Positions 37,974-49,262 of a stretch of DNA of 64,000 nt are shown here, piece by piece. The number at the start of each line of letters is the position of its first letter. Positions within the stretch are counted from its first letter, which is position 1. The notes below the pieces were generated by a model. That model was given only the letters and a program-made list of their open reading frames with translations. It had not been told where the DNA came from and did not search any database. The DNA comes from Clostridium sp. MD294 (lineage in GTDB: Bacteria; Bacillota; Clostridia; Lachnospirales; Anaerotignaceae), in contig NZ_CP097810.1 of assembly GCF_000364165.2 (NCBI RefSeq), forward strand, positions 930,001-994,000, given 5' to 3'. The translations under genes and the position numbers were made by a program.

Positions 37974-40900
37974 AATGGGTATAGATATTGGTTCAACAAC
38001 AGTAAAAGTAGTTGTAATTGATAGTAAAAATAATATAATATTTAGTCAATATAGAAGACATTTTTCAGAGATAAAAAAGACAGTAGCAGAATTGTTAGAA
38101 GAAGCAAAATTAAATTTAGGAGATATTCCTTTTTATGCTATGCTGACAGGAAGCGGAGGAGTTTCTATAGCAAAGTCACTAAATATTGATTTTATACAAG
38201 AGGTAGTAGCAACAGCAAAAGCTATTGAAATAATAGCACCAAAAACAGATGTTGCTATAGAATTAGGTGGAGAAGATGCAAAAATCATTTATTTTTCAAA
38301 TGGCATTGAACAAAGAATGAATGGTGTTTGTGCTGGAGGAACAGGTTCTTTTATAGACCAAATGGCTAGCCTTTTGCAAACAGATGCAAGTGGTTTAAAT
38401 GAATTGGCAAAAAATTATAAAGTAATCTATCCTATTGCTTCTCGATGTGGTGTGTTTGCAAAAACAGATATACAACCATTAATTAATGAAGGTGCAGCAA
38501 AAGAAGATTTGGCAGTATCTATATTTCAAGCAGTCGTAAATCAAACAATTAGTGGCCTTGCTTGTGGTAAACCTATTAGAGGATATGTTACATTTTTGGG
38601 TGGTCCTCTACACTTTTTGTCTGAATTGCGTCAGAGATTTATAGAAACATTAAAATTGACAGAAGAAACAGCAATATTACCAGTAAACTCTCATTTGTTT
38701 GCAGCTTATGGTACAGCAATATCAAATGAAGAAAATGCAAAACAAATAAATTTTGATTTCTTATTAGAAAATATTTATCATGGAGAAGAGTTAGCAGTAG
38801 AAGTAAATAGGCTAGAACCACTTTTTGAAAATAAACAAGCATATGAAGCATTTCAAAAAAGACATGAAAAAGAAAAGGTGGAAAGAGTTGAGTTGTCCAC
38901 TTATAAAGGAGATGCTTTTTTAGGTATAGATGCTGGTTCTACTACAACAAAAGTTGCACTTGTATCTGAAAAAGGAGAATTATTATATTCTTATTATGGA
39001 AGTAATGAAGGAAATCCTCTTAAAGTGATTATAAAGAGCTTAAACGAATTATATGACAGTATGCCAGAAAGTGTCAATATTAGAAATTCTTGTGTAACAG
39101 GCTATGGGGAAGGCCTAGTTAAAGAAGCACTTATGATTGACTTAGGATATATTGAAACAGTAGCACATTATAAAGCAGCTAGCTTTTTTAAACCTGATGT
39201 CGATTTTATATTAGACATAGGCGGACAGGATATGAAATGTATTCGAATTAAAAATGATGTGATTGATAGTGTGCAGTTAAATGAGGCTTGTTCTTCAGGC
39301 TGTGGTTCTTTTATAGAAACATTTGCTAAATCATTAAATTATAGTGTATCAGAATTTGCAAAAGTAGCACTTTTTGCAAAAAATCCTATTGATTTAGGTT
39401 CAAGATGTACTGTATTTATGAATTCTCGTGTGAAGCAGGCACAAAAAGAAGGAGCAGAGGTAGCAGATATTTCTGCTGGATTAGCTTATTCTGTTATCAA
39501 AAATGCTTTATTAAAAGTTATTAAAATTGCAGACCCTAAAGCAATGGGTAAAAGCATAGTAGTACAAGGTGGCACATTTTACAATGATGCTGTATTAAAA
39601 AGTTTTGAAATTATAAGTGGTAGGGAAGCAGTAAGACCTGATATTGCAGGAATTATGGGAGCATTTGGTGCAGGACTGATTGCACGTGAAAAATATAAAG
39701 AAGGCTATCAAACAACATTAATTTCAAAACAAAAAATGAATGAATTAGAAATGAAATCTACATTAACAAGATGTCAAGGTTGCACTAATCATTGCCTTTT
39801 GACTATCAATAATTTTTCAAATGGAAGAAAATTTATTACAGGAAATCGTTGTGAAAGAGGATTAGGAAAGGAAAAAGGACAAAATAGTGCTATAAATTTA
39901 TATGAATATAAAAGAAAAAGATTGTTTGAGCAGTATATTCCTTTAGAGTTGGAAAAAGCATATCGTGGTGTAGTAGGTATTCCTCGTGTATTAAATATGT
40001 GGGAGGATTATCCATTCTGGTTTACATTTTTTACAAATTTAGGATATAGAGTAGAACTTTCTCCTTATTCTAGTAAAGCAATATATGAAAAAGGTATTGA
40101 GTCTATACCAAGTGAGTCTGCTTGTTATCCTGCGAAATTAGTACATGGACATATTATGAGTTTGATTAACTCTGGTATACGTTTTATATTTTATCCAAGC
40201 ATAGTATATGAAAGAAGAGATATAGCAGAAGCTGACAACAATTACAATTGTCCTATTGTTACATCTTATTCAGAAAATATTAAAAATAATGTAGAAGATT
40301 TAAGAGAGCAAAATATTAAATTTTTAAATCCATTTTTATCTATGGAAGATAAAACAGTATTAATAAAAAGACTTATACAGGAGTGTAAACCTCTTGAAAT
40401 ATCTGCAAAAGAAGTAATGTCTGCTGTAAATGCTGCTTGGCAAGAATGGGGACAATTTAGAGAAGACATTCACAAAAAAGGAATAGAAACATTACAATAT
40501 ATAAAACAGCATAATATGACAGGTATTGTATTAGGTGGAAGGCCTTATCATGTAGACCCTGAAATCAATCATGGCATACCAGAATTAATAGCAAGCTATA
40601 ATATTGCAGTATTTACAGAAGATAGTGTAGCACATTTAGGAAAAGTAGAGCGTCCTATGGTAGTACGTGACCAATGGACATATCATTCCAGATTGTACGA
40701 AGCAGCTGCTTTTGTAAAGACACAGCAAAATTTGGAGTATGTACAATTAAATTCTTTTGGCTGTGGCTTAGATGCTGTAACAACAGATGAAGTAAAAAAC
40801 ATATTGACAAAAGCAGGAAAAATATATACTTCTCTTAAAATTGATGAAGTAAATAATTTGGGAGCAGCAAGAATTAGAATTCGTTCTTTGATTGCAGCAA

Positions 40901-42264
40901 TAGAAGATAGGGCAGAAAAAAATGTACAGATATATCAAGGAGATGCCTCTTTAAAAAGAATTGTATTTACAAAAGAAATGAAAAAAGACTATACAATACT
41001 TTGCCCTCAAATGTCACCAATTCATTTTGATATATTAAAAGAAGTATTTAAAAGCAGTGGCTACAATTTAGATGTTATGCCTGCTATGGATAGAAATGCT
41101 ATTGATACAGGATTAAAATATGTAAATAATGATGCGTGTTATCCTGCTTTGATTGTAGTAGGACAGCTTATAAATGGCTTAAAGTCAGGAAATTATGATG
41201 TGAATAAAACAGCTGTTTTAATTTCACAAACAGGAGGAGGCTGTCGTGCTACAAATTATATCAATTTTATTAGAAAAGCACTGGAAAATGCAGGTATGTC
41301 CCATGTTCCTGTCATTTCTATTAGTACAGGAGGATTAGAAAAAAATCCTGGATTTAAGCTATCACCTAAATTACTTCATAAAATGTTACAAGGATTTGTA
41401 TATGGCGATTTATTTATGAGAGTACTTTACAAAGTACGTCCTTATGAAAAATTTAAAAATTCAGCAAATACATTGTATAAGCATTGGAATGAGAAAGTAA
41501 AAAAAGATATTGTAAAAGGAAAATGGAGTACATATTGTAAGAATATAGAAAATATTATACATGATTTTGATGTTTTAGAAATTACAGATGAAGTAAAACC
41601 TAAAGTTGGTGTAGTAGGAGAAATACTTGTGAAATTTCACCCAACGGCAAATAATGATATTGTTTCACTTTTAGAAGCGGAAGGTGCAGAGGCAGTTGTA
41701 CCTGATTTATTAGGATTTGGATTGTATAGTTGTTATAATGCTTCACAAAAAAGAAAATATTTAGGAAGTTCTCTAAAAGGCAAATTGTTGAGTGATATTG
41801 GCATAGAAATTATAGAATTTTATCAAAGGCCTATGATAAAAGCGCTGACAGAAAGTAAAAGATTTCATGCTCCAGATAATATAAGAGTTTTAGGAAAATA
41901 TGCAGAACCTATTGTATCACTTTGCAATCAAACAGGAGAAGGTTGGTTTTTAACAGCAGAAATGTTAGAACTAATACGCTCAGGAGTAAACAATATTGTT
42001 TGTACACAGCCTTTTGGTTGTTTGCCAAATCATGTAGTAGGAAAAGGTGTTATAAAAGAATTAAGAAGAAAATATCCTCTTTCTAATATTGTAGCAATTG
42101 ACTATGACCCAGGAGCAAGTGAAGTGAACCAATTAAATAGAATTAAATTGATGCTAGCAAGTGCAAATAAAAATATGTATCAAGTGGAAGCAGAACAAAA
42201 AGAAAAAAGAAGAAGAATACATTCTCTTAAAAAAGCTTCTTTTGATATTAATATAAGAGGATAA
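37954..42264 (+). CDS. 2-hydroxyacyl-CoA dehydratase activase-type giant protein
   Basis: The 1436-residue protein has two ASKHA ATPase domains of the BadF/BadG/BcrA/BcrD type: residues about 6-265 ([32 protein letters not shown]) and about 318-590 ([31 protein letters not shown]). A DUF2229/CoA-activase domain follows ([28 protein letters not shown]), then a HgdB-like C-terminal region. Cysteines in the CAGG/CSSG motifs may hold a 4Fe-4S cluster at a dimer interface. Such proteins activate radical dehydratases by ATP-driven electron transfer. The partner enzyme is not in this window. Start ATG 37954, SD AAAGGAGG. Confidence 0.9.
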   Translation: MQKQCCKMGIDIGSTTVKVVVIDSKNNIIFSQYRRHFSEIKKTVAELLEEAKLNLGDIPFYAMLTGSGGVSIAKSLNIDFIQEVVATAKAIEIIAPKTDVAIELGGEDAKIIYFSNGIEQRMNGVCAGGTGSFIDQMASLLQTDASGLNELAKNYKVIYPIASRCGVFAKTDIQPLINEGAAKEDLAVSIFQAVVNQTISGLACGKPIRGYVTFLGGPLHFLSELRQRFIETLKLTEETAILPVNSHLFAAYGTAISNEENAKQINFDFLLENIYHGEELAVEVNRLEPLFENKQAYEAFQKRHEKEKVERVELSTYKGDAFLGIDAGSTTTKVALVSEKGELLYSYYGSNEGNPLKVIIKSLNELYDSMPESVNIRNSCVTGYGEGLVKEALMIDLGYIETVAHYKAASFFKPDVDFILDIGGQDMKCIRIKNDVIDSVQLNEACSSGCGSFIETFAKSLNYSVSEFAKVALFAKNPIDLGSRCTVFMNSRVKQAQKEGAEVADISAGLAYSVIKNALLKVIKIADPKAMGKSIVVQGGTFYNDAVLKSFEIISGREAVRPDIAGIMGAFGAGLIAREKYKEGYQTTLISKQKMNELEMKSTLTRCQGCTNHCLLTINNFSNGRKFITGNRCERGLGKEKGQNSAINLYEYKRKRLFEQYIPLELEKAYRGVVGIPRVLNMWEDYPFWFTFFTNLGYRVELSPYSSKAIYEKGIESIPSESACYPAKLVHGHIMSLINSGIRFIFYPSIVYERRDIAEADNNYNCPIVTSYSENIKNNVEDLREQNIKFLNPFLSMEDKTVLIKRLIQECKPLEISAKEVMSAVNAAWQEWGQFREDIHKKGIETLQYIKQHNMTGIVLGGRPYHVDPEINHGIPELIASYNIAVFTEDSVAHLGKVERPMVVRDQWTYHSRLYEAAAFVKTQQNLEYVQLNSFGCGLDAVTTDEVKNILTKAGKIYTSLKIDEVNNLGAARIRIRSLIAAIEDRAEKNVQIYQGDASLKRIVFTKEMKKDYTILCPQMSPIHFDILKEVFKSSGYNLDVMPAMDRNAIDTGLKYVNNDACYPALIVVGQLINGLKSGNYDVNKTAVLISQTGGGCRATNYINFIRKALENAGMSHVPVISISTGGLEKNPGFKLSPKLLHKMLQGFVYGDLFMRVLYKVRPYEKFKNSANTLYKHWNEKVKKDIVKGKWSTYCKNIENIIHDFDVLEITDEVKPKVGVVGEILVKFHPTANNDIVSLLEAEGAEAVVPDLLGFGLYSCYNASQKRKYLGSSLKGKLLSDIGIEIIEFYQRPMIKALTESKRFHAPDNIRVLGKYAEPIVSLCNQTGEGWFLTAEMLELIRSGVNNIVCTQPFGCLPNHVVGKGVIKELRRKYPLSNIVAIDYDPGASEVNQLNRIKLMLASANKNMYQVEAEQKEKRRRIHSLKKASFDINIRG

Positions 42265-42272
42265 AAAATAAT

Positions 42273-42309
42273 AAAACCTTCTATGATAAAAATAACATAG
42301 AAGGTTTTA
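42273..42309. terminator. Bidirectional terminator
   Basis: AAAACCTTCTATG (42273-42285) pairs with CATAGAAGGTTTT (42296-42308). It separates the convergent activase and rubredoxin genes. Confidence 0.88.
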
Positions 42310-42312
42310 CTA

Positions 42313-42474
42313 TTATTGTATTTCTTTGAATTGGTCTTTACCAACATTACATAAAGGACATTCCCAATCATCAGGAAGCTGGCTAAAAGGTGTGCCAGGT
42401 GCAATATTATGTTCTGGGTCTCCTACTGCTGGGTCATAGATGTATCCACATACTTCACATTCATATTTTTTCAT
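42313..42474 (-). CDS. Rubredoxin
   Basis: The 53-residue electron carrier has the two Fe-binding pairs CEVCG and CPLCNVG, with the conserved [20 protein letters not shown] in between. The start is ATG 42474, behind GAAAGGCGG. Its 5' leader resembles that of the nitroreductase at 43352, so both descend from one duplicated upstream region. It is last in the run 44223-42313 and may feed electrons to the flavoenzymes. Confidence 0.97.
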   Translation of the reverse strand: MKKYECEVCGYIYDPAVGDPEHNIAPGTPFSQLPDDWECPLCNVGKDQFKEIQ

Positions 42475-42527
42475 AATTATGTTTCCGCCTTTCTTATATT
42501 TATGTTGTATTTGATATAATTTTATAA

Positions 42528-43352
42528 TTATACCATACAATAACTAACAATTTCAAATTCTTCTGGAATTTCTATAGAGTCTGTAGGTTTTTCTAATTTC
42601 CATTGCAAATTAAACAATGTGCTACTAACAATGGCTTGGAATACAAACATAATAATACCAGTGTCAATTTTTTGTTCATAAGTATTTGTATTACTATCTT
42701 TTCTGATAGCAAGTATAGCTTTTCCGCCTGTTAAAAGAAAACGCCAAGGTTGTCCATTTAAAGTAGAAGGAGCAAGTTTTGAAAAAGCAAATGCCTCCAA
42801 AAGTCCTCTTTCTTCTAATACAGAAGCATCTGCACCATTTCCCCATTTGTCAATGTATACCATTTCATCTAAACCAATTTTATAATCTATATGGGAAGAA
42901 GTAGCACTTCCTTTTTGTGAAGCATTTGCGTCATAACCTAAAGCAATAAGAGCAACAACTTCTTTGTCAGAAACGATATTTAAACTATCTTTAATTGCTT
43001 GACTGTCAGAAAATGTAATCCAGCAGGAGGCGATGCCTAATTCTGTTGCTTTTAATATTAAATTTTGACCAATATAGCCAGCATTTTCAATATAGTATGG
43101 TTTTTTCTCTGAAAGTACTATAATATAATGAGGTGCATCTATCATGTTACCTTTGTAACCAGCAACACCATGTAAACTAAGATATGCTTCGTTGCTGAGT
43201 ATACGCACATCTGTTTCAATGCTATCATCAATTTTAATACAATTTTGAGCATAGTCTTTTATTGTTTTTAATTTTTGGTTATCGATGGTATCTTTTTTGT
43301 ATTCTCTAACAGACTTTGTATTTAGTATAAGATTTTGGTAATTTATTCCCAT
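42528..43352 (-). CDS. TM1586-type nitroreductase family protein, copy 2
   Basis: The 274-residue FMN-dependent nitroreductase-like protein (PF14512, TM1586 type) has two half domains: [12 protein letters not shown], then [24 protein letters not shown], and the second half [21 protein letters not shown]. It is a close tandem copy of 43402-44223. ATG 43352 with SD GAAAGGCGG is chosen; the longer frame crosses the intergenic gap. Substrate is unknown. Confidence 0.85.
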   Translation of the reverse strand: MGINYQNLILNTKSVREYKKDTIDNQKLKTIKDYAQNCIKIDDSIETDVRILSNEAYLSLHGVAGYKGNMIDAPHYIIVLSEKKPYYIENAGYIGQNLILKATELGIASCWITFSDSQAIKDSLNIVSDKEVVALIALGYDANASQKGSATSSHIDYKIGLDEMVYIDKWGNGADASVLEERGLLEAFAFSKLAPSTLNGQPWRFLLTGGKAILAIRKDSNTNTYEQKIDTGIIMFVFQAIVSSTLFNLQWKLEKPTDSIEIPEEFEIVSYCMV

Positions 43353-43401
43353 AATTATGTTTCCGCCTTTCTCATATTTGTTTATATTTGATATGACTTT
43401 A

Positions 43402-44223
43402 TTATACCATACAATAACCAACAATTTCAAACTCTTTTGGAATTTTTATAAAATCTACAGGCTGTTCTAATTTCCATTGTAAATCAAACAATGTGCTACT
43501 AACAATCGCTTGAAATACAAACATAATAATACCAGTATCAATTTTTTGTTCATAGACATTTGTATTTTTATCTTTTTTAATGGCAAGTATGGCTTTTCCT
43601 CCTGTTAGAAGAAAACGCCAAGGTTGTCCATTAAGAGCAGAGGGAGCAAATTTTGAAAAAGCAAATGCTTCTAGAAGTCCCCTTTGTTCTAATATAGAAG
43701 CATCTGCACCATTTCCCCATTTGTCAATGTATACCATTTCATCTAAATCAATTTTACAGTCTGTATGAAAAGAAGTAATTGTTCCTTTTTGAGGAGCATT
43801 TGCATCATAACCTAAAGCAATAAGAGCAACTACTTCTTTATCAGAAAGTATATTTAAACAGTCTTTGACCACTTGACTATCAGAAAATGTAATCCAGCAG
43901 GAAGCAATGCCTAGTTCTGTCGCTTTTAAAATCATATTTTGACCAATATAGCCAGCATTTTCAATATAATATGGTTTTTTCTCTGAAAGTATTATAATAT
44001 AATGTGGTGCATCTATCATATTGCCTTTATAACCAGCAATACCATATAAAGAAATATAGCTTTCAGTGTTAGATAGTATACGTACATCAATTTTAATATT
44101 ATCATCAATTTTGATACAATTTTCAGCGTATTCTTTTATTATTTTTAACTTTTGAATATCAATGGTGTCTTTTTTATATTCTCTAACAGATTTTGTGTTT
44201 AATATAAGATTTTGGTAATCCAT
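43402..44223 (-). CDS. TM1586-type nitroreductase family protein, copy 1
   Basis: The 273-residue protein is nearly identical in most blocks to copy 2 (for example [43 protein letters not shown]). Differences lie mainly in residues 30-50 and 150-175. It is the first gene of the minus-strand run, with SD AAAGGAG. The family includes flavoenzymes of unknown substrate in anaerobes. Confidence 0.85.
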   Translation of the reverse strand: MDYQNLILNTKSVREYKKDTIDIQKLKIIKEYAENCIKIDDNIKIDVRILSNTESYISLYGIAGYKGNMIDAPHYIIILSEKKPYYIENAGYIGQNMILKATELGIASCWITFSDSQVVKDCLNILSDKEVVALIALGYDANAPQKGTITSFHTDCKIDLDEMVYIDKWGNGADASILEQRGLLEAFAFSKFAPSALNGQPWRFLLTGGKAILAIKKDKNTNVYEQKIDTGIIMFVFQAIVSSTLFDLQWKLEQPVDFIKIPKEFEIVGYCMV

Positions 44224-44434
44224 AGATATACTCCTTTAAAAATATTTGATGTTTTTTATTGTAATACTATTTTGTTCTAAAATTTCATTTTTATACAAAA
44301 ATGTAAATGATTATAACCATGGAACATTTTTTTGTGATATAATTAGAAAGGAATGTTGATATGTGCTGTTTCATATACTGATAAAGCATAAAAAGATAGT
44401 ATTTAAAAATAGTCGAATAGGGTGGAAAGGGTTT

Positions 44435-45301
44435 ATGGAATGGATAAAAAGTTTTTTTGGTGATTTAGGCATAACAGATTTTATGCGTCCAACAGTAGGC
44501 ATTTTTGATTTACTGGATATTTTAATTGTTGCATATGTAATTTATAAAATTGTATTTTGGATTAAAGAAACTAGGGCATGGGCGTTGTTTAAAGGAATAT
44601 TAGTAATATTTGTTTTTGCAGCGGTAGCAGCGGTTTTGCACTTAAATACAATTATGTGGATATTGACAAATACAATTTCTGTAGGTATTATTGCAGTTAT
44701 TGTGGTGTTTCAGCCAGAGTTGAGAAAAGCATTGGAAGAATTAGGAAAAGGAAAAGCATTTTTGTTTTTCAGCAATTTGGCAAAAGTAGATACAGAAGGA
44801 AGTAACCAAAAAATAGCAAACCGTACAATTGAAGAAATATTAAAAGCAGCAGATAAAATGGCAGCAGTAAAAACAGGTGCATTAATATTGTTAGAGCAAG
44901 ATGTACCTCTAGGAGATTTAGAGAGAACGGGTATTCCTATTGATGCTATTGTATCTAGTCAGCTTTTAATTAATATATTTGAACATAATACACCACTTCA
45001 TGATGGTGCTGTAATTATACGAAGTAATAGAGTAGCTGCAGCAACTTGTTTTTTGCCTTTAACAGAAAGTAATGATATTAGTATGGAATTAGGCACAAGG
45101 CATAGGGCAGCAATAGGAGCAAGTGAAGTTTCTGATGCCTATGTAATTGTTGTTTCTGAGGAAACAGGTGCTATTTCTATGGCACAAGGAGGTACACTTT
45201 ATAGAGATGTAACAGTGGACTCTTTGAGAAAAATGCTTTCTGGTTCAACGAAATCTACCAAAAGAAAATTGGTATTATGGAAAGGAAGGCAAACAAAATG
45301 A
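44435..45301 (+). CDS. cdaA: Diadenylate cyclase CdaA
   Basis: The 288-residue enzyme makes c-di-AMP from two ATP. It has three N-terminal membrane segments (residues about 20-100) and a DAC domain with the catalytic HDGAVII and GTRHRAAIGASE motifs. ATG 44435 with SD GGAAAGGG is chosen; the upstream in-frame ATG at 44363 lacks an SD. It is the first gene of the conserved cdaA-cdaR-glmM operon. Confidence 0.96.
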   Translation: MEWIKSFFGDLGITDFMRPTVGIFDLLDILIVAYVIYKIVFWIKETRAWALFKGILVIFVFAAVAAVLHLNTIMWILTNTISVGIIAVIVVFQPELRKALEELGKGKAFLFFSNLAKVDTEGSNQKIANRTIEEILKAADKMAAVKTGALILLEQDVPLGDLERTGIPIDAIVSSQLLINIFEHNTPLHDGAVIIRSNRVAAATCFLPLTESNDISMELGTRHRAAIGASEVSDAYVIVVSEETGAISMAQGGTLYRDVTVDSLRKMLSGSTKSTKRKLVLWKGRQTK

Positions 45302-46683
45302 AAAAATTACAAGAGAAAATAATGAAAGATATTGGTTGGAAATTACTTTCTTTAGCAATTGCGATAGCATTGTGGTTTATGGTAATCAATATAGAACATC
45401 CTGTTACAACAAGGATATATACACAAACAGTTACAATAGAAAATATAGATGCTTTAACACAGCAAGGATTGACCATATTAAATAAAGGACAACTGGAAAA
45501 CATGAAAGTATCTGCAAAAGTGAAAGCACAAAGAACTGCGTTAGATAGATTAACGCAATATAAAAATAGTATTAAAGCTGTGGTAGATTTTAGTAAATTA
45601 GAAAATATAAAATCTGGTGATACAACATCATTAGACGTTTCTTTTTTATTGCCTGATAGTGCAGGAACAGGATTTGAAATTGTAAGTCAATCTCCGGAAA
45701 AGGCAGAGATAATGATAGAAAAACTTGCGGCGAAAAGAATACCGATTACTGTTCATATCAATGGAGAAGCAGGAAATGGATATACTACATTACAGCCACA
45801 AATTTCTCCTTCTTCTGTACAGATTTCTGGAGCAGCTTCTGTAGTAAGTCGTGTGAAAACAGTAGAGGTAAATGTGGACTTACAACAAGCATCAGAGGAT
45901 ATTGTTGTAACAGCACAGCCTGTTGCTTATGATGAAAATGGTAAACAAGTAGAAGGTATTACTATAGATGTATCTAAAGTACATATTTCTATAGGAATAC
46001 AAAAAAATAAAATGGTAAACTTAACAGCAAGTACAAAAGGTGTTCCAGAAGAAGGATATGAAATTGCAGAAATACGATGGTCACCACAAGCAATCAATGT
46101 TGCTGGAAGTGAAGCAATATTAAATAGTTTGCAATCTATTACATTGCCAGCAGTAGATGTAACAGGTGCAAACCAAACGGTAGTAGAGTCATTTTTATTA
46201 AATGAAATATTGCCAGATGGCATTATGTTGAGTAATGATACTCCTTTAGAAGCAGAAGTTTCTGTAGTGATACAACAACAGGAAGAACAACAAATTACAG
46301 TACAAAGTGCAGAAATAACATTGCAAGGAGTAGAAGAAGAGAACTATGATTATACCCTTTCTGAAAAGAGTGTTTCATTACAATTGACAGGTTCTGCTAG
46401 AGAATTAGCAGCCATTACAACAGGTAGTATTGCGGTGACAGCAAATGTAGAAAATTTAACAGAAGGAGAACATGATGTTGCATTAGAAATAACATTGCCT
46501 GAAAATATTTCATTAGTAGGTGAAGTTCCTTCTATTGTGATAACAATACAACAAAAACAACAACAGCAGCAACCAGATATATCGCAACAACCAGAACAAA
46601 ATGAAAATGAAACAAATATAGACACAGATACAGATATAAATACAGATATAGAAACAGAACAAACATCAATATCAGAACAATAG
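45298..46683 (+). CDS. cdaR: YbbR-domain protein CdaR
   Basis: The 461-residue regulator of CdaA has an N-terminal membrane helix (KLLSLAIAIALWFMVI) and four extracytoplasmic YbbR repeats. The C-terminal tail (residues about 430-461) is low-complexity, with Gln runs followed by NIDTDTDINTDIETE. It overlaps the cdaA stop by four bases (ATGA). SD GGAAGG. The tail is probably disordered. Confidence 0.93.
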   Translation: MKKLQEKIMKDIGWKLLSLAIAIALWFMVINIEHPVTTRIYTQTVTIENIDALTQQGLTILNKGQLENMKVSAKVKAQRTALDRLTQYKNSIKAVVDFSKLENIKSGDTTSLDVSFLLPDSAGTGFEIVSQSPEKAEIMIEKLAAKRIPITVHINGEAGNGYTTLQPQISPSSVQISGAASVVSRVKTVEVNVDLQQASEDIVVTAQPVAYDENGKQVEGITIDVSKVHISIGIQKNKMVNLTASTKGVPEEGYEIAEIRWSPQAINVAGSEAILNSLQSITLPAVDVTGANQTVVESFLLNEILPDGIMLSNDTPLEAEVSVVIQQQEEQQITVQSAEITLQGVEEENYDYTLSEKSVSLQLTGSARELAAITTGSIAVTANVENLTEGEHDVALEITLPENISLVGEVPSIVITIQQKQQQQQPDISQQPEQNENETNIDTDTDINTDIETEQTSISEQ

Positions 46684-46704
46684 CATTTTAGGAGGAGTTT
46701 AATA

Positions 46705-48054
46705 ATGGGAATTTTGTTTGGTACAGATGGCGTCAGAGGTATTGCCAATACAGAACTGACTGGTACACAAGCGTATAATTTAGGCAGAGCAGGAGCATAT
46801 GTTTTAACAAAAGAAAAAAAACATACACCAAGAATATTAGTAGGATTGGATACTAGAATTTCAGGAGATATGTTGGAGTCAGCACTTGTAGCAGGTATTT
46901 GTTCTGTAGGAGCAGAAGCAATACAAGTAGGTATTGTTCCTACACCAGCAGTTGCTTATTTGGTACGAAAATATAAATTAGATGCAGGAGTAATGATTTC
47001 TGCTTCTCATAATCCTGTAGAATATAATGGAATTAAATTTTTTAATCATTTAGGATATAAGTTGCGTGACGAATTAGAAGAAGAAATTGAAGATATTATG
47101 TTTCATAATATGGAGAGCTTGCCTCAACCAACAGGAAAGAATATTGGTATAAAGTCTATTGCGGAAGATGCTTTAGATGATTATATTTCTTTTTTGCAAC
47201 AATCTACAGACAGTACTTTTGAAGGAATTAAAGTTGCGATTGACTGTGCAAATGGTTCTTCTTATAAAGCAGCACCGATTTCTTTGTTAAATTTAAAAGC
47301 TCGCCTTTGTATTATACATAATGAACCAAATGGTATTAATATCAATGAAAATTGTGGTTCTACTCATATACAAGATTTGTGTGCTTTTGTAAAAGAAAAT
47401 AATGCTGATGTAGGATTTGCTTTTGATGGTGATGCAGATAGATGCCTTGCAGTAGACGAAAATGGTCAGCTTATTGATGGAGATAAAATACTTGCAATTT
47501 GTGGTATGGCAATGAAACAACAAAAAACATTAAAAAATAATACTATTGTTGCAACAATTATGTCTAATATGGGGCTATCAATGTTAGCAAAACAACAAGG
47601 TATTCAAATTGAACAAACAGGTGTAGGAGATAGATATGTATTAGAAAGAATGATTGAAAAAAATTATAATTTGGGAGGAGAACAATCAGGCCATATCATA
47701 TTTTTAGATTATAATACAACGGGAGATGGCATATTAACAGCAATACAATTTTTAACTGTTATGAAAAAGACAGGTAAAAAAGCCTCTGAATTGGCAGCAA
47801 TGATGGAAACAATGCCTCAGGTTTTGGTAAATGCAAAAGTAAATAATAATAGAAAAAATGATTATATGGAAGTAGAAGAAATTAGAGAAGCCATTGAAAA
47901 TTTGAATACAAAATTTAATGGGGAAGGTAGAGTGTTAATTCGTACTTCTGGTACAGAGCCTCTTGTTAGGGTAATGATAGAAGGAAAAGATTTAGAAGTG
48001 ATGCAAAAAGAGGCTGAAAAATTAGCAGAATTGATTACAGAAAAGTTACAATAA
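46705..48054 (+). CDS. glmM: Phosphoglucosamine mutase
   Basis: The 449-residue enzyme converts glucosamine-6-phosphate to glucosamine-1-phosphate for peptidoglycan. Active-site Ser101 lies in MISASHNP, the metal loop is FDGDADRC, the sugar-binding loop GGEQSGH and the phosphate-binding loop RTSGTEPLVRV. In characterised Firmicutes it binds and restrains CdaA. SD AGGAGGAG. Confidence 0.97.
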   Translation: MGILFGTDGVRGIANTELTGTQAYNLGRAGAYVLTKEKKHTPRILVGLDTRISGDMLESALVAGICSVGAEAIQVGIVPTPAVAYLVRKYKLDAGVMISASHNPVEYNGIKFFNHLGYKLRDELEEEIEDIMFHNMESLPQPTGKNIGIKSIAEDALDDYISFLQQSTDSTFEGIKVAIDCANGSSYKAAPISLLNLKARLCIIHNEPNGININENCGSTHIQDLCAFVKENNADVGFAFDGDADRCLAVDENGQLIDGDKILAICGMAMKQQKTLKNNTIVATIMSNMGLSMLAKQQGIQIEQTGVGDRYVLERMIEKNYNLGGEQSGHIIFLDYNTTGDGILTAIQFLTVMKKTGKKASELAAMMETMPQVLVNAKVNNNRKNDYMEVEEIREAIENLNTKFNGEGRVLIRTSGTEPLVRVMIEGKDLEVMQKEAEKLAELITEKLQ

Positions 48055-48084
48055 ATTTTAGTATTAAATAAAAATAGTGTTAAT

Positions 48085-48114
48085 AAAAGCGTGTCAATTT
48101 TTGACACGCTTTTT
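48085..48114. terminator. Bidirectional GCGTGTCAA terminator
   Basis: AAAAGCGTGTCAA (48085-48097) pairs with TTGACACGCTTTT (48101-48113) around a TTT loop. It separates glmM from the convergent kinase gene. Same core palindrome as 5344-5367. Confidence 0.9.
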
Positions 48115-48117
48115 CTG

Positions 48118-48678
48118 TTATGTTTGAAAGTATAAATCGCAATTCTCTTTTACATTGTAAGTAGAAAAATAATATTCTTCTAAAGGTATCCATTTTTGAC
48201 GAAAAGTATTTACTGCTATTTCTCCATTTCTTTTTTTTATTCTGTTTATTTGTTCTTTTGGTTCTACACTCAAAAATATTTTGATGTCATATTGTTTTTG
48301 TAATGTAGGGTGACAGCTATAACAACCCTCTATAACTGTAATAGGACATAATGGAACAAAAATAGTTTCTGACATCACTTCTTTATGACAATCATAGCGA
48401 TGATAATAAAATTCTTTACCATTTTTGAGAGGAGTAAGTACTTCTTTATAAAATCGTTCGTAATCTACATTTCCTCCAGGTTGTAAAAGTCTTTGCTCTG
48501 TTATTTGCTCTGGACATAAAAAGAAGTAATCCATATGAATAACATTACAATTTAATTCTTTTTGTAAATAAGATGAAAGTGTAGTTTTTCCTGAGGCACA
48601 TCTGCCATCAATTGCAATAAGCAAAGGAGTATTTGCATCAGAAACGGCATTTATTTTTTGTAGTATTGTTTGATACAT
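48118..48678 (-). CDS. P-loop kinase of the uridine kinase family
   Basis: The 186-residue protein has Walker A AIDGRCASGKTT (residues about 22-33), a lid/acceptor segment HMDYFFLCPEQ, and VIEGCYSCHP at the second carboxylate strand. The overall plan matches the uridine kinase/PRK/nicotinamide riboside kinase group. It directly follows an ECF S component with three bases between stop and start region, which suggests a kinase that traps an imported vitamin or nucleoside. Substrate is not determined. Confidence 0.8.
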   Translation of the reverse strand: MYQTILQKINAVSDANTPLLIAIDGRCASGKTTLSSYLQKELNCNVIHMDYFFLCPEQITEQRLLQPGGNVDYERFYKEVLTPLKNGKEFYYHRYDCHKEVMSETIFVPLCPITVIEGCYSCHPTLQKQYDIKIFLSVEPKEQINRIKKRNGEIAVNTFRQKWIPLEEYYFSTYNVKENCDLYFQT

Positions 48679-48681
48679 ATA

Positions 48682-49242
48682 TTAGCCCTCTATTTGATAG
48701 TTTGTATTGGAACGAAATGGGACAAGCCCTGTTTTATGTAACGCAAGCATAACACTAGGAATAAGTATAAACTGTAATATAATGCCTGGAATAGCGTTTA
48801 ATACTGCTGCCGATAAAAACATCTGCCATGTAAAAGGATTTGATGATACATTGACAAGAAACATCATAACAATACCCCATACAATACGCCCAGCAATCAA
48901 AGAAACTATCATACAACGATAAAGAGAAATAATACATTGCCAACGAGAATGAGAATATAAAAAGCCAATTACAAAACCATATGTAGCTAATTCAAAAGCC
49001 ATAGCGACACCTGTAGGAAATAATATAGGCATACCAAAAATAGTATGTCTTAATAAAGGAAGTATAAATCCTACTAAAATGCCATATTTCCAACCACAAA
49101 TTAGCCCACATAATAGCACAGGAATGTGCATAGGAAGAAGCATATTTCCTATTTGAGGAACTTGCCCTGTAAAAAAGGGTAATACTAATCCAATGGCTAT
49201 AAACATAGCGGACAATATCATATTATTTGTTGTATTTTTCAT
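48682..49242 (-). CDS. ECF transporter S component
   Basis: The 186-residue protein has five to six membrane segments and an ECF S-component plan: ILSAMFIAIGLVLPFF, then MLLPMHIPVLLCGLICGWKYG with PMHIP typical of the COG4684-like group, and LFPTGVAMAFELATYGFVIG. It would bind a vitamin-like substrate and pair with a shared ECF ATPase module encoded elsewhere. SD AAAGGAG. A palindrome upstream (49263) could be its operator. Confidence 0.85.
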   Translation of the reverse strand: MKNTTNNMILSAMFIAIGLVLPFFTGQVPQIGNMLLPMHIPVLLCGLICGWKYGILVGFILPLLRHTIFGMPILFPTGVAMAFELATYGFVIGFLYSHSRWQCIISLYRCMIVSLIAGRIVWGIVMMFLVNVSSNPFTWQMFLSAAVLNAIPGIILQFILIPSVMLALHKTGLVPFRSNTNYQIEG

Positions 49243-49262
49243 AAAATTATTCTCCTTTCTAA

